Source: Streptomyces pristinaespiralis
GTDB taxonomy: Bacteria > Actinomycetota > Actinomycetes > Streptomycetales > Streptomycetaceae
Direction: 5' to 3'
DNA length: 64,000 bases
Assembly: GCF_001278075.1 (NCBI RefSeq)
Contig: NZ_CP011340.1
Location: 806,001 to 870,000 of the forward strand
This document shows positions 44,733-52,902 of this stretch, in pieces. Within the stretch, counting starts at the first letter, position 1, and the number at the start of each line of letters is the position of its first letter. The translations under genes were made by a program, and so were the position numbers. The notes beneath the pieces are model-generated. The model saw nothing but the letters and a program-made list of their open reading frames with translations. It was not told the origin of the DNA and made no database searches.

Positions 44733-45932
44733 GTGATCACCCGTCCTCGCCTCTCCCTTGCCGCCGTGGCCGTCGCGACGTCCGTGTTCCTGACCGCCTG
44801 TTCCGGCGGCTCCGAGGAACAGGACCCCGCGCACCCTGTCTTCGACGCCACCCTGCAACAGCAGCCGCGCCAGGCGCTGCTGGCGACGCAGGCGGCGGGG
44901 ACGGCGAGCTTCAGGCAGACGCTGACGTTCACGTCGGAGCACGGTGACTCCGTGCAGACGTCCGAGGGGCGACTGGACTTCGACGGCAGCCGGGCGGCGG
45001 GCTCCCAGGCGTGGAAGATCGCCGACGGCCTGCCGGACGAGGCCAAGGACGCCCTGCTCGGCACCCGGCTGGGCGAGGGCCGCTCCCCCGCACGCTCCGA
45101 TCTGGCGATCGATCCCGGCACCATCCGTCTCCGTTCCGGAGAGGCCGCCTACTGGCTGCGGTACGACGAGTCGGCCCCGTTCGGCAGCGGTGACTCGATC
45201 GACGCGCTGCGGGGCACGGAGGCCGCCTTCGGAGGCACACTTCTGGAGATCGTGTCCGGTGCACAGGAGGTGCGGCAGTCCGCGGCCGACGGCGGGGGTC
45301 GTACCTACCGGGCGAGACTGACGGCCTTCAACACCCTGCGCATGTTCTCCAAGGACCTCAGGGACGAACTCATCAGCTCCATCGACCCCGGCGTCACGGA
45401 ACGGCGCGTCACCCTTGATCTGTCCGTGGATGCGGACGGCCGTATCTCCCGGGCAGAGGCCGATTTTTCCGCACTGCTCGGCAGGAAGGACAGCGCCCTC
45501 CGTTCGGTCACCGGCCTGCGCGCCGTGCTGACGGTGAGCGGCTTCGGGGCCTCACCACCGGTGATGCCGCCGCTGTCCGGGCGGACCGTGTCCGCCAAGG
45601 ACACCGTCAGGCCCATCGGCGAGGTGGAGCCGGGGGCGTGCGTCGACCTCAACACGGGGACCCGGGTTCTCGACATGGTCGTCGCGGTCAGCTGCGAACA
45701 GCCGCACGACGCACGCGTCTTCGCCCACGCCGCATTCGGTGCCGACCACCCGGGCCGCAAGGCGGCCCGGCAGCAGGCGGGCGAGAACTGCCGGCAGGCC
45801 TACCGGTCGGCGTCCGAGTCGTGGACCCGCGAAGCAGTCAAGGACGACATGTACTGGTACACCTGGCCCACGGAGGCCGGTTGGAACCGCGGCGGGAAGC
45901 CCGTGGCGAGCTGTTATGTCGTCTCCCGCTGA
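44733..45932 (+). CDS. Lipoprotein with C-terminal septum-formation-type domain
   Basis: The 399-residue lipoprotein has signal SLAAVAVATSVFLTACSGGS (lipobox LTAC), a central domain of about 230 residues with repeated strands (AAGTASFRQTLTFTSEHGDS, VTLDLSVDADGRISRAEADF) and a C-terminal septum-formation-like domain. The last begins about residue 295 (GACVDLNTGTRVLDMVVAVS then CEQPHDARVFAHA) and has four Cys expected to form disulphides (ACVDL, SCEQP, NCRQA, SCYVV). The central half resembles LppX/LprG-type outer-leaflet lipid-binding proteins in layout, which is only an impression. The GTG start follows GGCGGTCATACC. Confidence 0.75.
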   Translation: MITRPRLSLAAVAVATSVFLTACSGGSEEQDPAHPVFDATLQQQPRQALLATQAAGTASFRQTLTFTSEHGDSVQTSEGRLDFDGSRAAGSQAWKIADGLPDEAKDALLGTRLGEGRSPARSDLAIDPGTIRLRSGEAAYWLRYDESAPFGSGDSIDALRGTEAAFGGTLLEIVSGAQEVRQSAADGGGRTYRARLTAFNTLRMFSKDLRDELISSIDPGVTERRVTLDLSVDADGRISRAEADFSALLGRKDSALRSVTGLRAVLTVSGFGASPPVMPPLSGRTVSAKDTVRPIGEVEPGACVDLNTGTRVLDMVVAVSCEQPHDARVFAHAAFGADHPGRKAARQQAGENCRQAYRSASESWTREAVKDDMYWYTWPTEAGWNRGGKPVASCYVVSR

Positions 45933-46207
45933 CCCTCCGGCATCGCCTTCGGCCGCTGCTGACGGCTGTCTGCACCCCGCAGGTGGGCTCCGCCGGGCTG
46001 CGGATGCCGGGACGGCCGATGGGACCGAAGCCCGGGCCGGCATACGTGGCGCGGCAGCCCTGCCGCCGTCCTCGCGATGGTGGTCGAGCTCGTCGGATCC
46101 GCGCGGCACCGCCGGCACGCGGTGAACGCGCCACCTCGTCGCCCTGGTCCGGGCCCCGGCCGCTTCGAACGCGGCATACTCGTCGAACGTTCCAACCGGG
46201 AGGCAAC

Positions 46208-46723
46208 ATGACCTCGCTCAAGCCCGAGACCATCCACACCGCCGGGCTGACCCTGCTGCCCCTGCAGGTCGGGCACGCCGACGAGATGGCCGCCGTGTTG
46301 TCCGATCCCGGCCTGCACACCTTCACAGGCGGCACTCCGGACACCGTCCAGGCGCTGCGCGCCCGCTACGAACGCTGGACCGCAGGCTCACCCGACCCCG
46401 CCGAAACCTGGTGCAACTGGGTGATCCGGCTTCGCGACACGGGCTGCCTGACCGGTACGGTCCAGGCGACGATCACCACCGACGACCGCGGAGCCGCCGC
46501 GGAGATCGCGTGGGTGGTGGGAACCCCCTGGCAGCGGCGCGGCATCGCCACCGAGGCGGCCCGAGGCCTCGTCACCTGGCTCCGGCAGCACCCGGTGCAC
46601 ACGGTCGGCGCCCACATCCACCCCGACCACGCGGCATCCGCCGCCGTGGCCGCCGCGGCCGGACTGACTCCCACCGACCAGTGGCACGACGGAGAGGTCT
46701 GGTGGCGGTTGGCCATCAGCTGA
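46208..46723 (+). CDS. GNAT-family acetyltransferase
   Basis: A 171-residue RimJ/RimL-like N-acetyltransferase. Strand-loop segments are LTLLPLQVGHADEMAAVLSD, TWCNWVIRLRDTGCLTGTVQ and the acetyl-CoA loop EIAWVVGTPWQRRGIATEAA, followed by AAAGLTPTDQWHDGEVWWRL. GGGAGGCAAC precedes the ATG. It converges on the OtnC-like gene. The acceptor substrate is unknown. Confidence 0.9.
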   Translation: MTSLKPETIHTAGLTLLPLQVGHADEMAAVLSDPGLHTFTGGTPDTVQALRARYERWTAGSPDPAETWCNWVIRLRDTGCLTGTVQATITTDDRGAAAEIAWVVGTPWQRRGIATEAARGLVTWLRQHPVHTVGAHIHPDHAASAAVAAAAGLTPTDQWHDGEVWWRLAIS

Positions 46724-46907
46724 CCGGGCGCATCAACAGGTCTTGACGATCAGTCGGGTCGTCCGGCCCGTAGGCCCCAGAGCACCATGACCGGACGGTG
46801 GTGGCCGTACGCCGGGCAGCCGGCCCAGCGCGCGGGAAGCCCCCCGGACCCTCTCCGGAGACCGCCCGGCGGGAGCCCTTCCGCCGCGCCCGCTTCTCGT
46901 CCGGCCG

Positions 46908-47552
46908 TCAGAATGGCGCGGGTGCGAACGCGGCGACCTGCTCGGGGGTGAGGGGGCGGGTGGGGTGTCCCCGCAGGAGGAGGTGGAGTTTGGCTGTCTC
47001 CTCCAGTTCCTCGATCGCGTCGGCGGCATGTTCCAGGCAGGCGCCGGCGACGACGGGACCGTGGTTGGCGAGGAGGACCGCGTGGTGGGTGCGGGCCGTC
47101 CTCTCGGCGAGCGGCTCCAGGCTGCTGTCACCGGGGGCGTGGTAGGGCAGCAGCGGCAGGGTGCCGACACGCATGGCGTAGTACGCGGTCAGCGGCGGCA
47201 ACACGTCGGCCGGGTTCACGTTGTCCAGGCACGAGACCGCGGCGGCGTGGGTGGAGTGCAGGTGCACGACCGCGTGGGCGCTCGGACGGGCGCGGTAGAA
47301 GGCGGCGTGCAGGAACGCCTCCTTGGTGGGGCGCAGGCCGTCGAGGTGCTTGCCGGACAGGTCGGTGCGCGACAGGTCGGCCTCCTCGACCGTGCCCAGG
47401 CTGGAGCCGGTCGGGGTGAGCAGCAGGGTGCCGTCGGCCAGGCGGACGGACAGGTTGCCGGTCGAGCCGTGGGTCAGACCGCGTGTGAACAGGGAGCGGG
47501 CAGTACGGACGATGAGCGTGCGAGCCGCCGACTCGTCGGTGTAGGCGGTCAC
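46908..47552 (-). CDS. otnC: Class II aldolase, 3-oxo-tetronate 4-phosphate decarboxylase-like
   Basis: A 214-residue zinc-dependent class II aldolase/adducin-fold enzyme of the OtnC group, which decarboxylates 3-oxo-tetronate 4-phosphate to dihydroxyacetone phosphate. Visible are THGSTGNLSVR, HLHSTHAAAVSCL (zinc histidines), and NHGPVVAGACLEHAADAIEE. The GTG start overlaps the upstream kinase stop by 4 bases, which supports a kinase-then-decarboxylase order. The symbol is by similarity to the experimentally studied OtnC family. Confidence 0.85.
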   Translation of the reverse strand: MTAYTDESAARTLIVRTARSLFTRGLTHGSTGNLSVRLADGTLLLTPTGSSLGTVEEADLSRTDLSGKHLDGLRPTKEAFLHAAFYRARPSAHAVVHLHSTHAAAVSCLDNVNPADVLPPLTAYYAMRVGTLPLLPYHAPGDSSLEPLAERTARTHHAVLLANHGPVVAGACLEHAADAIEELEETAKLHLLLRGHPTRPLTPEQVAAFAPAPF

Positions 47553-48823
47553 TTGCCCTCCTCGGCCGGGGTCGCGAGGGCCCTGGTGAACAGGTCGGGC
47601 GCCCCGAAGTTGCCGGACTTGAGCATGAGGGCGAGGTCGCCGTTCTTGGTCGTGGCATACGTCCAGGGCACCCCGGGGTCGGCTTCTTCGCCGACGAGGA
47701 CGGCGCGGATGCCGAGGGCGGTCGTGACGGCGCCCGAAGTCTCCCCGCCCGCGACGAGCAGTCGGCGTACGCCGCGTTCGACGAGGTGGGAGGCGAGAGC
47801 GCCAAGCAGTTCCTCGACCTGGGCGGCGGCCTCGGCGACGCCCAACTGGGCTTGGACTGCCGCGAGTTCCTCCGGCGAGGCGGAGGCGTAGATGAGGACG
47901 GGCAGGTCGGGGTCCTGGTCCTCGTACCAGGCCAGGGCTTCGCCGGTGACGTCGCGGCCGGTGGCGGCGGCGAGGACGTCGAGGTGGAGGGAGGGCAGGC
48001 CGGCGGCGTAGAACTGGGCGATCTGCTCCAGGGTGCGGGCCGAGCAGCTGCCGGCCAGGACGGCGGCCCGCCCTTCGCGCGGCCACGGTTCGGCTGCGGT
48101 CGGCCCGGCGGTGGGGTAGGCGTGCCCGAGCCCTTCTGCCAGGCCCGCGGCCCCGGCGACGAGCGGCAGTTCGAGGGTGGCAGCGCCGAGTACGGCGAGG
48201 TCGTCGTCGGTGAGGGCGTCGGCGACGACGTGCCGGACCCCGGCCTGCTGATGTGCCACGACGGCCTCACGGACGGCTTCGACGCCGCGGCGCACGGTGG
48301 ACCAGTCGATGAGGCCCACCCGGTGGCTGGTCTGCGCGGAGAGCAGACGTACAAGGGCGGAGTCCGTCATGGGGTTGAGGGGGTGGTGACGCAGGGGAGA
48401 GTCGGACAACAGCTGGTCGTGGACGAAGAGATGACCCTGGTAGACGGTACGGCCGTTGGGCGGGGAGGCCGGGCAGTGCAGGGTGACGGCGGCGCCGGCG
48501 GCGTCCATGAGCGCGTCGGTGACCGGGCCTATGTTGCCGTGCGGGGTGGAGTCGAACGTGGAGCAGTACTTGAAGTAGATCTGTGCCGCGCCCTTGGTCC
48601 ACAGCCAGCGCTGTGCGGCGAGGGAGTCGGTGACGGCCTCGTCGGCGGGCGTGGAGCGGGACTTGAGGGCGACCACGACGGCGTCGCAGTCCGCCGGCAG
48701 CGCTGTGGTGTCGTCCGGGGGGCCGAAGACCAGGGCGGTGCGCAGGCCGGCACGCCGGAAGGCGGCGGCGACGTCGGTGCCGCCGGTGAAGTCGTCGGCT
48801 GTGCAGCCGATGCGCAGGGTCAT
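47549..48823 (-). CDS. otnK: Four-carbon acid sugar kinase (3-oxo-tetronate kinase-like)
   Basis: A 424-residue kinase of the DUF1537 family that phosphorylates 3-oxo-tetronates at the C4 hydroxyl. N-terminal substrate domain: IGCTADDFTGGTDVAAAFRR, SRSTPADEAV, YFKYCSTFDSTPHGNIGPV. C-terminal nucleotide domain: VAGGETSGAVTTALGI, KSGNFGAPDLFTRAL. All main motifs are intact. It is fourth in the five-gene operon and overlaps the decarboxylase gene. The exact tetronate (erythronate or threonate) is not determined by sequence. Confidence 0.9.
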   Translation of the reverse strand: MTLRIGCTADDFTGGTDVAAAFRRAGLRTALVFGPPDDTTALPADCDAVVVALKSRSTPADEAVTDSLAAQRWLWTKGAAQIYFKYCSTFDSTPHGNIGPVTDALMDAAGAAVTLHCPASPPNGRTVYQGHLFVHDQLLSDSPLRHHPLNPMTDSALVRLLSAQTSHRVGLIDWSTVRRGVEAVREAVVAHQQAGVRHVVADALTDDDLAVLGAATLELPLVAGAAGLAEGLGHAYPTAGPTAAEPWPREGRAAVLAGSCSARTLEQIAQFYAAGLPSLHLDVLAAATGRDVTGEALAWYEDQDPDLPVLIYASASPEELAAVQAQLGVAEAAAQVEELLGALASHLVERGVRRLLVAGGETSGAVTTALGIRAVLVGEEADPGVPWTYATTKNGDLALMLKSGNFGAPDLFTRALATPAEEGK

Positions 48824-48907
48824 GGTCGGGGTCTCTCCTCGGGCGTGCGGGTGTCGCGTGGAGTCCCGGGGCGGGCGGTGGAGCCACCCGCCCCGGGAAT
48901 GGGTGGG

Positions 48908-49990
48908 TCAGTTCCGGCCGGCGCCGATGGCCTTGACGACGGCGGCGGTGAACTCCGTGGTGGAGGCGGACCCACCGAGGTCGCGGGTGGCGGTGCCGGC
49001 GGCGATCGTGTCGGTCACGGCCTTCTCGATGGTCCTGGCGACGGCGACGAGCTTCTCGTCGCCGTGCTTGGCGGCGAGCCACTCGAAGAGCATGGCGCCG
49101 GAGAGGATCATGGCGACGGGGTTGGCGATGTTCTGCCCGGCGATGTCGGGGGCGGAGCCGTGGGATGCCTGGGCCATGGCGGTGGTGGCGGAGGAGTTGA
49201 TGGACGGGGCGGTGCCGAGCGATCCGGAGATCTCGCCGGCCAGGTCGGAGAGGATGTCGCCGAACATGTTCTCCGTGACGATGACGTCGAAGTCCTGCGC
49301 GCGGCGCACCAGGTGAACGGTCATGGCGTCGATGTGGAAGTCGTCCACGGCCACGTCCGGGTATTCCTCGGCGACTTCCTGGCACACGGTGCGGAACAGG
49401 CCGGTGGTGAGCTTGAGGACGTTCGCCTTGTGGACGATGGTGAGCTTCTTGCGGCGCGAGCGTGCCAGGTCGAAGGCGACGCGGGCGACGCGCTCGGTGG
49501 CCTCACGGGTGATGATGCCCAGCATGATCGCGGTGTCGGGGGTGGGCATGAACTCGCCCGTGCCGGCGAAGGTGTTGCGGTCGGCGTAGAAGCCCTCGGT
49601 GTTCTCGCGGACGATGACGAGGTCGGCGTTGTCGCAGACCGCCCTGGCGCTGGGGAAGCTCTTGGCGGGGCGGATGTTGGCGAAGAGCTGGAAGTGCTTG
49701 CGCAGGGTGCCCGAGGGGTTGAGCGCGGACTTGTGCGGCTCCGGGTAGCTGACGGAGTCGTGCGGGCCGAGGTACCAGCCGTCGAGGCCGGCGAGGGCCT
49801 CCTTGGTCTCCTCGGGGACCGGGGTGCCGTGGGTGTCGATGGCGGACGCGCCGAGCGGCAGGGTCACCCAGTCGACCCGGACGCCTGCGGCCCGGGCGGC
49901 GGCGGTGGCGATCTCCACGGAGGACGGGACGATCTCGGGGCCGATGCCGTCGCCCTCGAGGACGCCGAGGCGGTAGGTCGTGGTGCTCAT
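48908..49990 (-). CDS. Beta-decarboxylating dehydrogenase (isocitrate/isopropylmalate family)
   Basis: A 360-residue NAD(P)-dependent oxidative enzyme of the IDH/IMDH family, which includes D-malate and tartrate dehydrogenases. Key segments: LEGDGIGPEI, LFANIRPAKSFPSARAV, IVRENTEGFYADR, the catalytic Lys/Asp regions TIVHKANVLKL and DAMTVHLVRRAQDFDVIVTE with NMFGDILSDLAGE, and GSAPDIAGQNIANPVA. Tetronate operons described so far usually use a 3-hydroxyisobutyrate-type (LtnD) or PdxA-type dehydrogenase. Its substrate here is probably a hydroxylated C4 acid imported by the adjacent CitMHS protein. Confidence 0.88.
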   Translation of the reverse strand: MSTTTYRLGVLEGDGIGPEIVPSSVEIATAAARAAGVRVDWVTLPLGASAIDTHGTPVPEETKEALAGLDGWYLGPHDSVSYPEPHKSALNPSGTLRKHFQLFANIRPAKSFPSARAVCDNADLVIVRENTEGFYADRNTFAGTGEFMPTPDTAIMLGIITREATERVARVAFDLARSRRKKLTIVHKANVLKLTTGLFRTVCQEVAEEYPDVAVDDFHIDAMTVHLVRRAQDFDVIVTENMFGDILSDLAGEISGSLGTAPSINSSATTAMAQASHGSAPDIAGQNIANPVAMILSGAMLFEWLAAKHGDEKLVAVARTIEKAVTDTIAAGTATRDLGGSASTTEFTAAVVKAIGAGRN

Positions 49991-50032
49991 GGTGCGGGTT
50001 CCTCTCAGAACAGGATGGTGGGTGGTCGGGGC

Positions 50033-50869
50033 TCAGGACAGCGTGGTGGCGGCGTCGGTGAGCGCGGTCCAGGAGCGGGCGGCGGCCTTCGTGCTGTCAC
50101 CGTCCTGTGTGTGCTCCAGAGTCAGCCAGCCGGCGAAGCCGCCGTCGCGCAGTGCGGTGAACAGGGCGGGGAGCCTTGGATCGCCGACGGTCAGCGGGCC
50201 CCGGGTGGAGGCGGCGGCCAGTTGCACGCAGCCGGTGACGCCGGCGTGGTCCGTGACGGTCCCGACCACCTCCACGCCTTCGGCGTCGAGGTGGTGGGTG
50301 TCCAGGACCAGCCCGGCCGGGGCGTCGAGCGAGCCGATGACGGCGAGGGCTTCGGCAGGGGTGTGCCACAACGAGGTGTTGGCGCGGGACTGGGGTTCGA
50401 GGAGCAGACGGCTGCCGCGGCCGGCCGCTTCTTCGGCCAGTTGCCGCACGGCGCGTTCGGCCCACAGTCGCTGCGTGTCCTCGAGTCCCGGCAGGAACGT
50501 GCCGCGGGTCTGGCCCAGGGTGACCGGCACGCCCAGCTCACCGGCGAGACGGGCGGCGCCGATCAGGCGGAACAGGGCGTGCCGGCGTACGTCCGGTAAG
50601 GGGTCGGTCAGCGTCAGGCGGTCCTGTGCGGCGACCGGACCGGTGCCGATGCCGAGGACCTGGAGGCCGCCGGCCTCGACGGTCCGCGCCAGGGCCTCGG
50701 CGTCCTGGGCGCCGCTCTCACGGACCTGCACCTCTACCCCGTCGTAGCCCAACTCGGCCAGTCGGCGGACGGCTTCGGCGAGGGGCGCGGTGAAACCGAG
50801 CGGCATCGGCGCGGTGCAGTCGTCGCCGGAGACGGTGTAGGCCAGCGGCCAGGGCAGCCCCGCGGTCAC
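50033..50869 (-). CDS. Sugar isomerase/epimerase family protein (OtnI/Hyi-like)
   Basis: A 278-residue TIM-barrel protein of the xylose-isomerase-like AP-endonuclease-2 superfamily, comparable to hydroxypyruvate isomerase and OtnI, the 2-oxo-tetronate isomerase. Strands and loops include LAELGYDGVEVQVRESGAQD, LGQTRGTFLPGLEDTQ, GSRLLLEPQSRANTSLWHTP and GLVLDTHHLDAEGVEVVG, with metal-site Glu/Asp/His candidates in the last two. The GTG start overlaps the racemase stop (GTGA). In the pathway it would interconvert 2-oxo and 3-oxo tetronate. Confidence 0.8.
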   Translation of the reverse strand: MTAGLPWPLAYTVSGDDCTAPMPLGFTAPLAEAVRRLAELGYDGVEVQVRESGAQDAEALARTVEAGGLQVLGIGTGPVAAQDRLTLTDPLPDVRRHALFRLIGAARLAGELGVPVTLGQTRGTFLPGLEDTQRLWAERAVRQLAEEAAGRGSRLLLEPQSRANTSLWHTPAEALAVIGSLDAPAGLVLDTHHLDAEGVEVVGTVTDHAGVTGCVQLAAASTRGPLTVGDPRLPALFTALRDGGFAGWLTLEHTQDGDSTKAAARSWTALTDAATTLS

Positions 50870-51576
50870 GGGCCGACCGCCGGGGCCGGGCTCGTCGTCC
50901 GCTCGCCGGGCGTGAGCATCGCGCGCAGTTCACGCGCGGCGGCGCCTGCACCGTCCAGCACCGGCACACCCACCAGGGCGGCCAGGGCGTCTCGCGCCCG
51001 GGTGAGCGAGTACTGCGCCAGCAGCACCGCGTCGACGTCGGTGGCCCCGACGGCGTGCAGGGCGTCGGCCAGGTGACGGGCCGTCGCCTCGGCGTCGTCC
51101 GCCACGGCTGCCTCCTCGCTGAGGGCGGTCACGATGTCGACCGGGCGGTCCGCCCGGACCGCCGGGACGAGGGCTTCGAGCTGGGTCACGGCCGCCGGGA
51201 CGGCAGGCGGAGTCGAGGCGACGACCGCGATACGCCGGTAGGGGCCGGCCAGCGCGGTCCTGAACATCGCCTCGTCGGACTTCAGGACGGGTACGTCCCA
51301 CAGCGCGCGGGCGGTGTCCACGACCTCACCGTAGGAGGAGCAGGTCAGCAGCAGGGCCTGGGCGCCGCCGTCGATCACGTGCCCGATCAGACGGAGCATG
51401 CGCCGGCGCAGCGCGTCGGTGAGCCCGCCGGCCGCACGGGCGTCGTCCAGCAGGCGGTCGTCCATCACGTTCCAGACGGTCGCCTGCGGGAACTCCCGCG
51501 CGAACGCCTCCTGGGCGATACGGGCGCCACTCGGCACGGCGTGGATCATGGCGACGAGGGGATGGGGTTCGATCAC
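50866..51576 (-). CDS. Asp/Glu/hydantoin racemase family protein
   Basis: A 236-residue protein of the aspartate/glutamate racemase superfamily, which includes maleate isomerases and hydantoin racemases. It contains VAMIHAVPSGARIAQEAFAR, the first active-site cysteine in GGAQALLLTCSSYGEVVDTA, and LKSDEAMFRTALAGPYRRIA. The second cysteine site reads VDAVLLAQYSLTRA, where Gln replaces the usual Cys, so it may not be a two-base racemase. The GTG start with GAGGAAG upstream is the first gene of the operon, preceded by the CCGG operator array at 51733. Confidence 0.82.
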   Translation of the reverse strand: MIEPHPLVAMIHAVPSGARIAQEAFAREFPQATVWNVMDDRLLDDARAAGGLTDALRRRMLRLIGHVIDGGAQALLLTCSSYGEVVDTARALWDVPVLKSDEAMFRTALAGPYRRIAVVASTPPAVPAAVTQLEALVPAVRADRPVDIVTALSEEAAVADDAEATARHLADALHAVGATDVDAVLLAQYSLTRARDALAALVGVPVLDGAGAAARELRAMLTPGERTTSPAPAVGP

Positions 51577-51732
51577 CGGGTTCTTCCTCTTCCGGTAGGC
51601 GGGGACCGGCAAAGGTCCCGGCCGCGGGCCTGCTCCGGTCGGCGGGGGACGCCCGTCACAACAGGAGATGGAGCCCGGGATGGGGGGGGACGACAGCGTT
51701 TCGTAGCGTTGCCGCGCCGCCACTGTAGGCCC

Positions 51733-51756
51733 AACCGGTCAACCGGTCAACCGGTT
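51733..51756. promoter_or_regulatory. Operator array upstream of the acid-sugar operon
   Basis: Three AACCGGT units at 51733, 51741 and 51749 have an exact 8-bp period, the last forming the palindrome AACCGGTT. The whole is flanked by CCAACCGGT and ACCGGTTGG as an inverted repeat. It lies between the regulator stop and the racemase start, the expected place for the FadR-type repressor to act. Confidence 0.75.
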
Positions 51757-51812
51757 GGGGTCGCAGGGCGCCGCGGAGCGCCGGAGGCCGTCCGGCAACC
51801 CGCGGCGGACCG

Positions 51813-52526
51813 CTACGCCTCGCGCTGTTCGAGTGCTTCCATCAGGCGGCGGGAAGCACCTTCCATGTGCCGGGCCATCGCCGCACGGGCGGCCTCGGCA
51901 TCACCCTTCGCGACCGCTTCGTAGATCGGTACGTGATCGGCGTACGCCACCTCGCGGGAGCGCACGGCGCCGGTGCGCTCGACCCAGCCTCGCTGGATCA
52001 TCGCCCGCATGCCCTTGAGGGTGTCCCGGAGCACCGTGTTGCCGGCCAGTTCGCCGAGGGCCGCATGGAAGGCGGTGTCCGCCTCCGGGAACTCCTCGTC
52101 AGGGCACTCGCGCATCGCCGCCAGTCGCGCGCGCAGCAGCTCGACGCCCGCGTCGTCGCGCGCCTGTGCGGCCAGGCCGGCGACGACCACCTCGAGCTCC
52201 GCACGGGCCTGGACCATGTCACGGGCGCCCCGTTCGCCCAGGACGAGGCCCAGCTCGAAGAGCCGGTAGAGCACGTCGGAGTCGGTGCCGCGGAAGTACG
52301 TCCCGCTGGACTGCCGGATCTCCAGCAGGCCGAGAAACCCCAGCGACTTGATCGCCTCACGCACGGTGGGCCGGTTCACCCCGAGCATTTCGGTCAGCTG
52401 CCGCTCCGAGGGGATGCGGTCGCCGGGCTGGACCTCGCCGGACATCAGGTAGTCGATCAGGCGGCGGGAGACCTCGGCGGCCAGCGGCTCGCGCGGCTCG
52501 ACGGTGATCCTGGCGAGTTCGGCCAT
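51813..52526 (-). CDS. FadR-subfamily GntR regulator
   Basis: A 237-residue repressor: N-terminal winged helix (LIDYLMSGEVQPGDRIPSER, QLTEMLGVNRPTVREAIKSL, GLLEIRQSSGTYFRG) and the C-terminal FCD ligand domain with metal-site residues in ADTAFHAALGELAGNTVL and ADHVPIYEAVAKGDAEAARA. The ATG at 52526 (MAELARITV) has GAGGA just upstream. It sits between the catabolic operon and the transporter, with CCGG-repeat arrays on both sides, and is very likely the pathway's own sensor. Confidence 0.92.
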   Translation of the reverse strand: MAELARITVEPREPLAAEVSRRLIDYLMSGEVQPGDRIPSERQLTEMLGVNRPTVREAIKSLGFLGLLEIRQSSGTYFRGTDSDVLYRLFELGLVLGERGARDMVQARAELEVVVAGLAAQARDDAGVELLRARLAAMRECPDEEFPEADTAFHAALGELAGNTVLRDTLKGMRAMIQRGWVERTGAVRSREVAYADHVPIYEAVAKGDAEAARAAMARHMEGASRRLMEALEQREA

Positions 52527-52902
52527 CGAATTCCTCACTTCGGTATTGACGTGATGGCTGGATTCTAGTTACCTACCGGCAATCCGGTAAACCGGTTCTC
52601 CGGAAGTCCGGCTTGGCGAACGCCGTCTCTTCGCCACACCAGCCGCCCCAGCCGCACCGGAAGCCCCAGCCCCAGCCATGCCAGGCGCACCCCTGACGTC
52701 CCCACCGGGCCATGCCCACTGTGATCGTGCGCCCCGAGCCGCCGTACAGGAGCCGCACGTACCATGACCGACCCGACGCACGAGCCGAGTACGGCATCGC
52801 GTGCGCTGCCGGTCGTCCCCCGACCCGACACGCACTGACTCCGCGCGCCGTCCCGCGCCGCCGGCCCACCGGCGGCCCTCAGCCCTGCACCAAGGAGCAA
52901 CG
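52527..52902. other. Divergent control region of the regulator and transporter genes
   Basis: About 375 bp without a gene. It contains the operator array at 52576 near the regulator start. The right part before the transporter ATG carries only GC-rich sequence and an AAGGAG ribosome-binding site 6 bases before the start. Confidence 0.5.
52576..52603. promoter_or_regulatory. Operator array upstream of the FadR-type regulator
   Basis: Four CCGG cores at 52576, 52584, 52592 and 52600 repeat with an exact 8-bp period; the middle contains the palindrome AACCGGTT shared with the array at 51749. It lies 50-80 bases upstream of the regulator and within the divergent region of the transporter. Confidence 0.75.

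Noticed and set aside
47786..50599. A 937-residue plus-strand frame opposite the acid-sugar operon
   Set aside because: Gly/Val-rich antisense frame of four well-supported minus-strand genes; no domain or ribosome-binding site.
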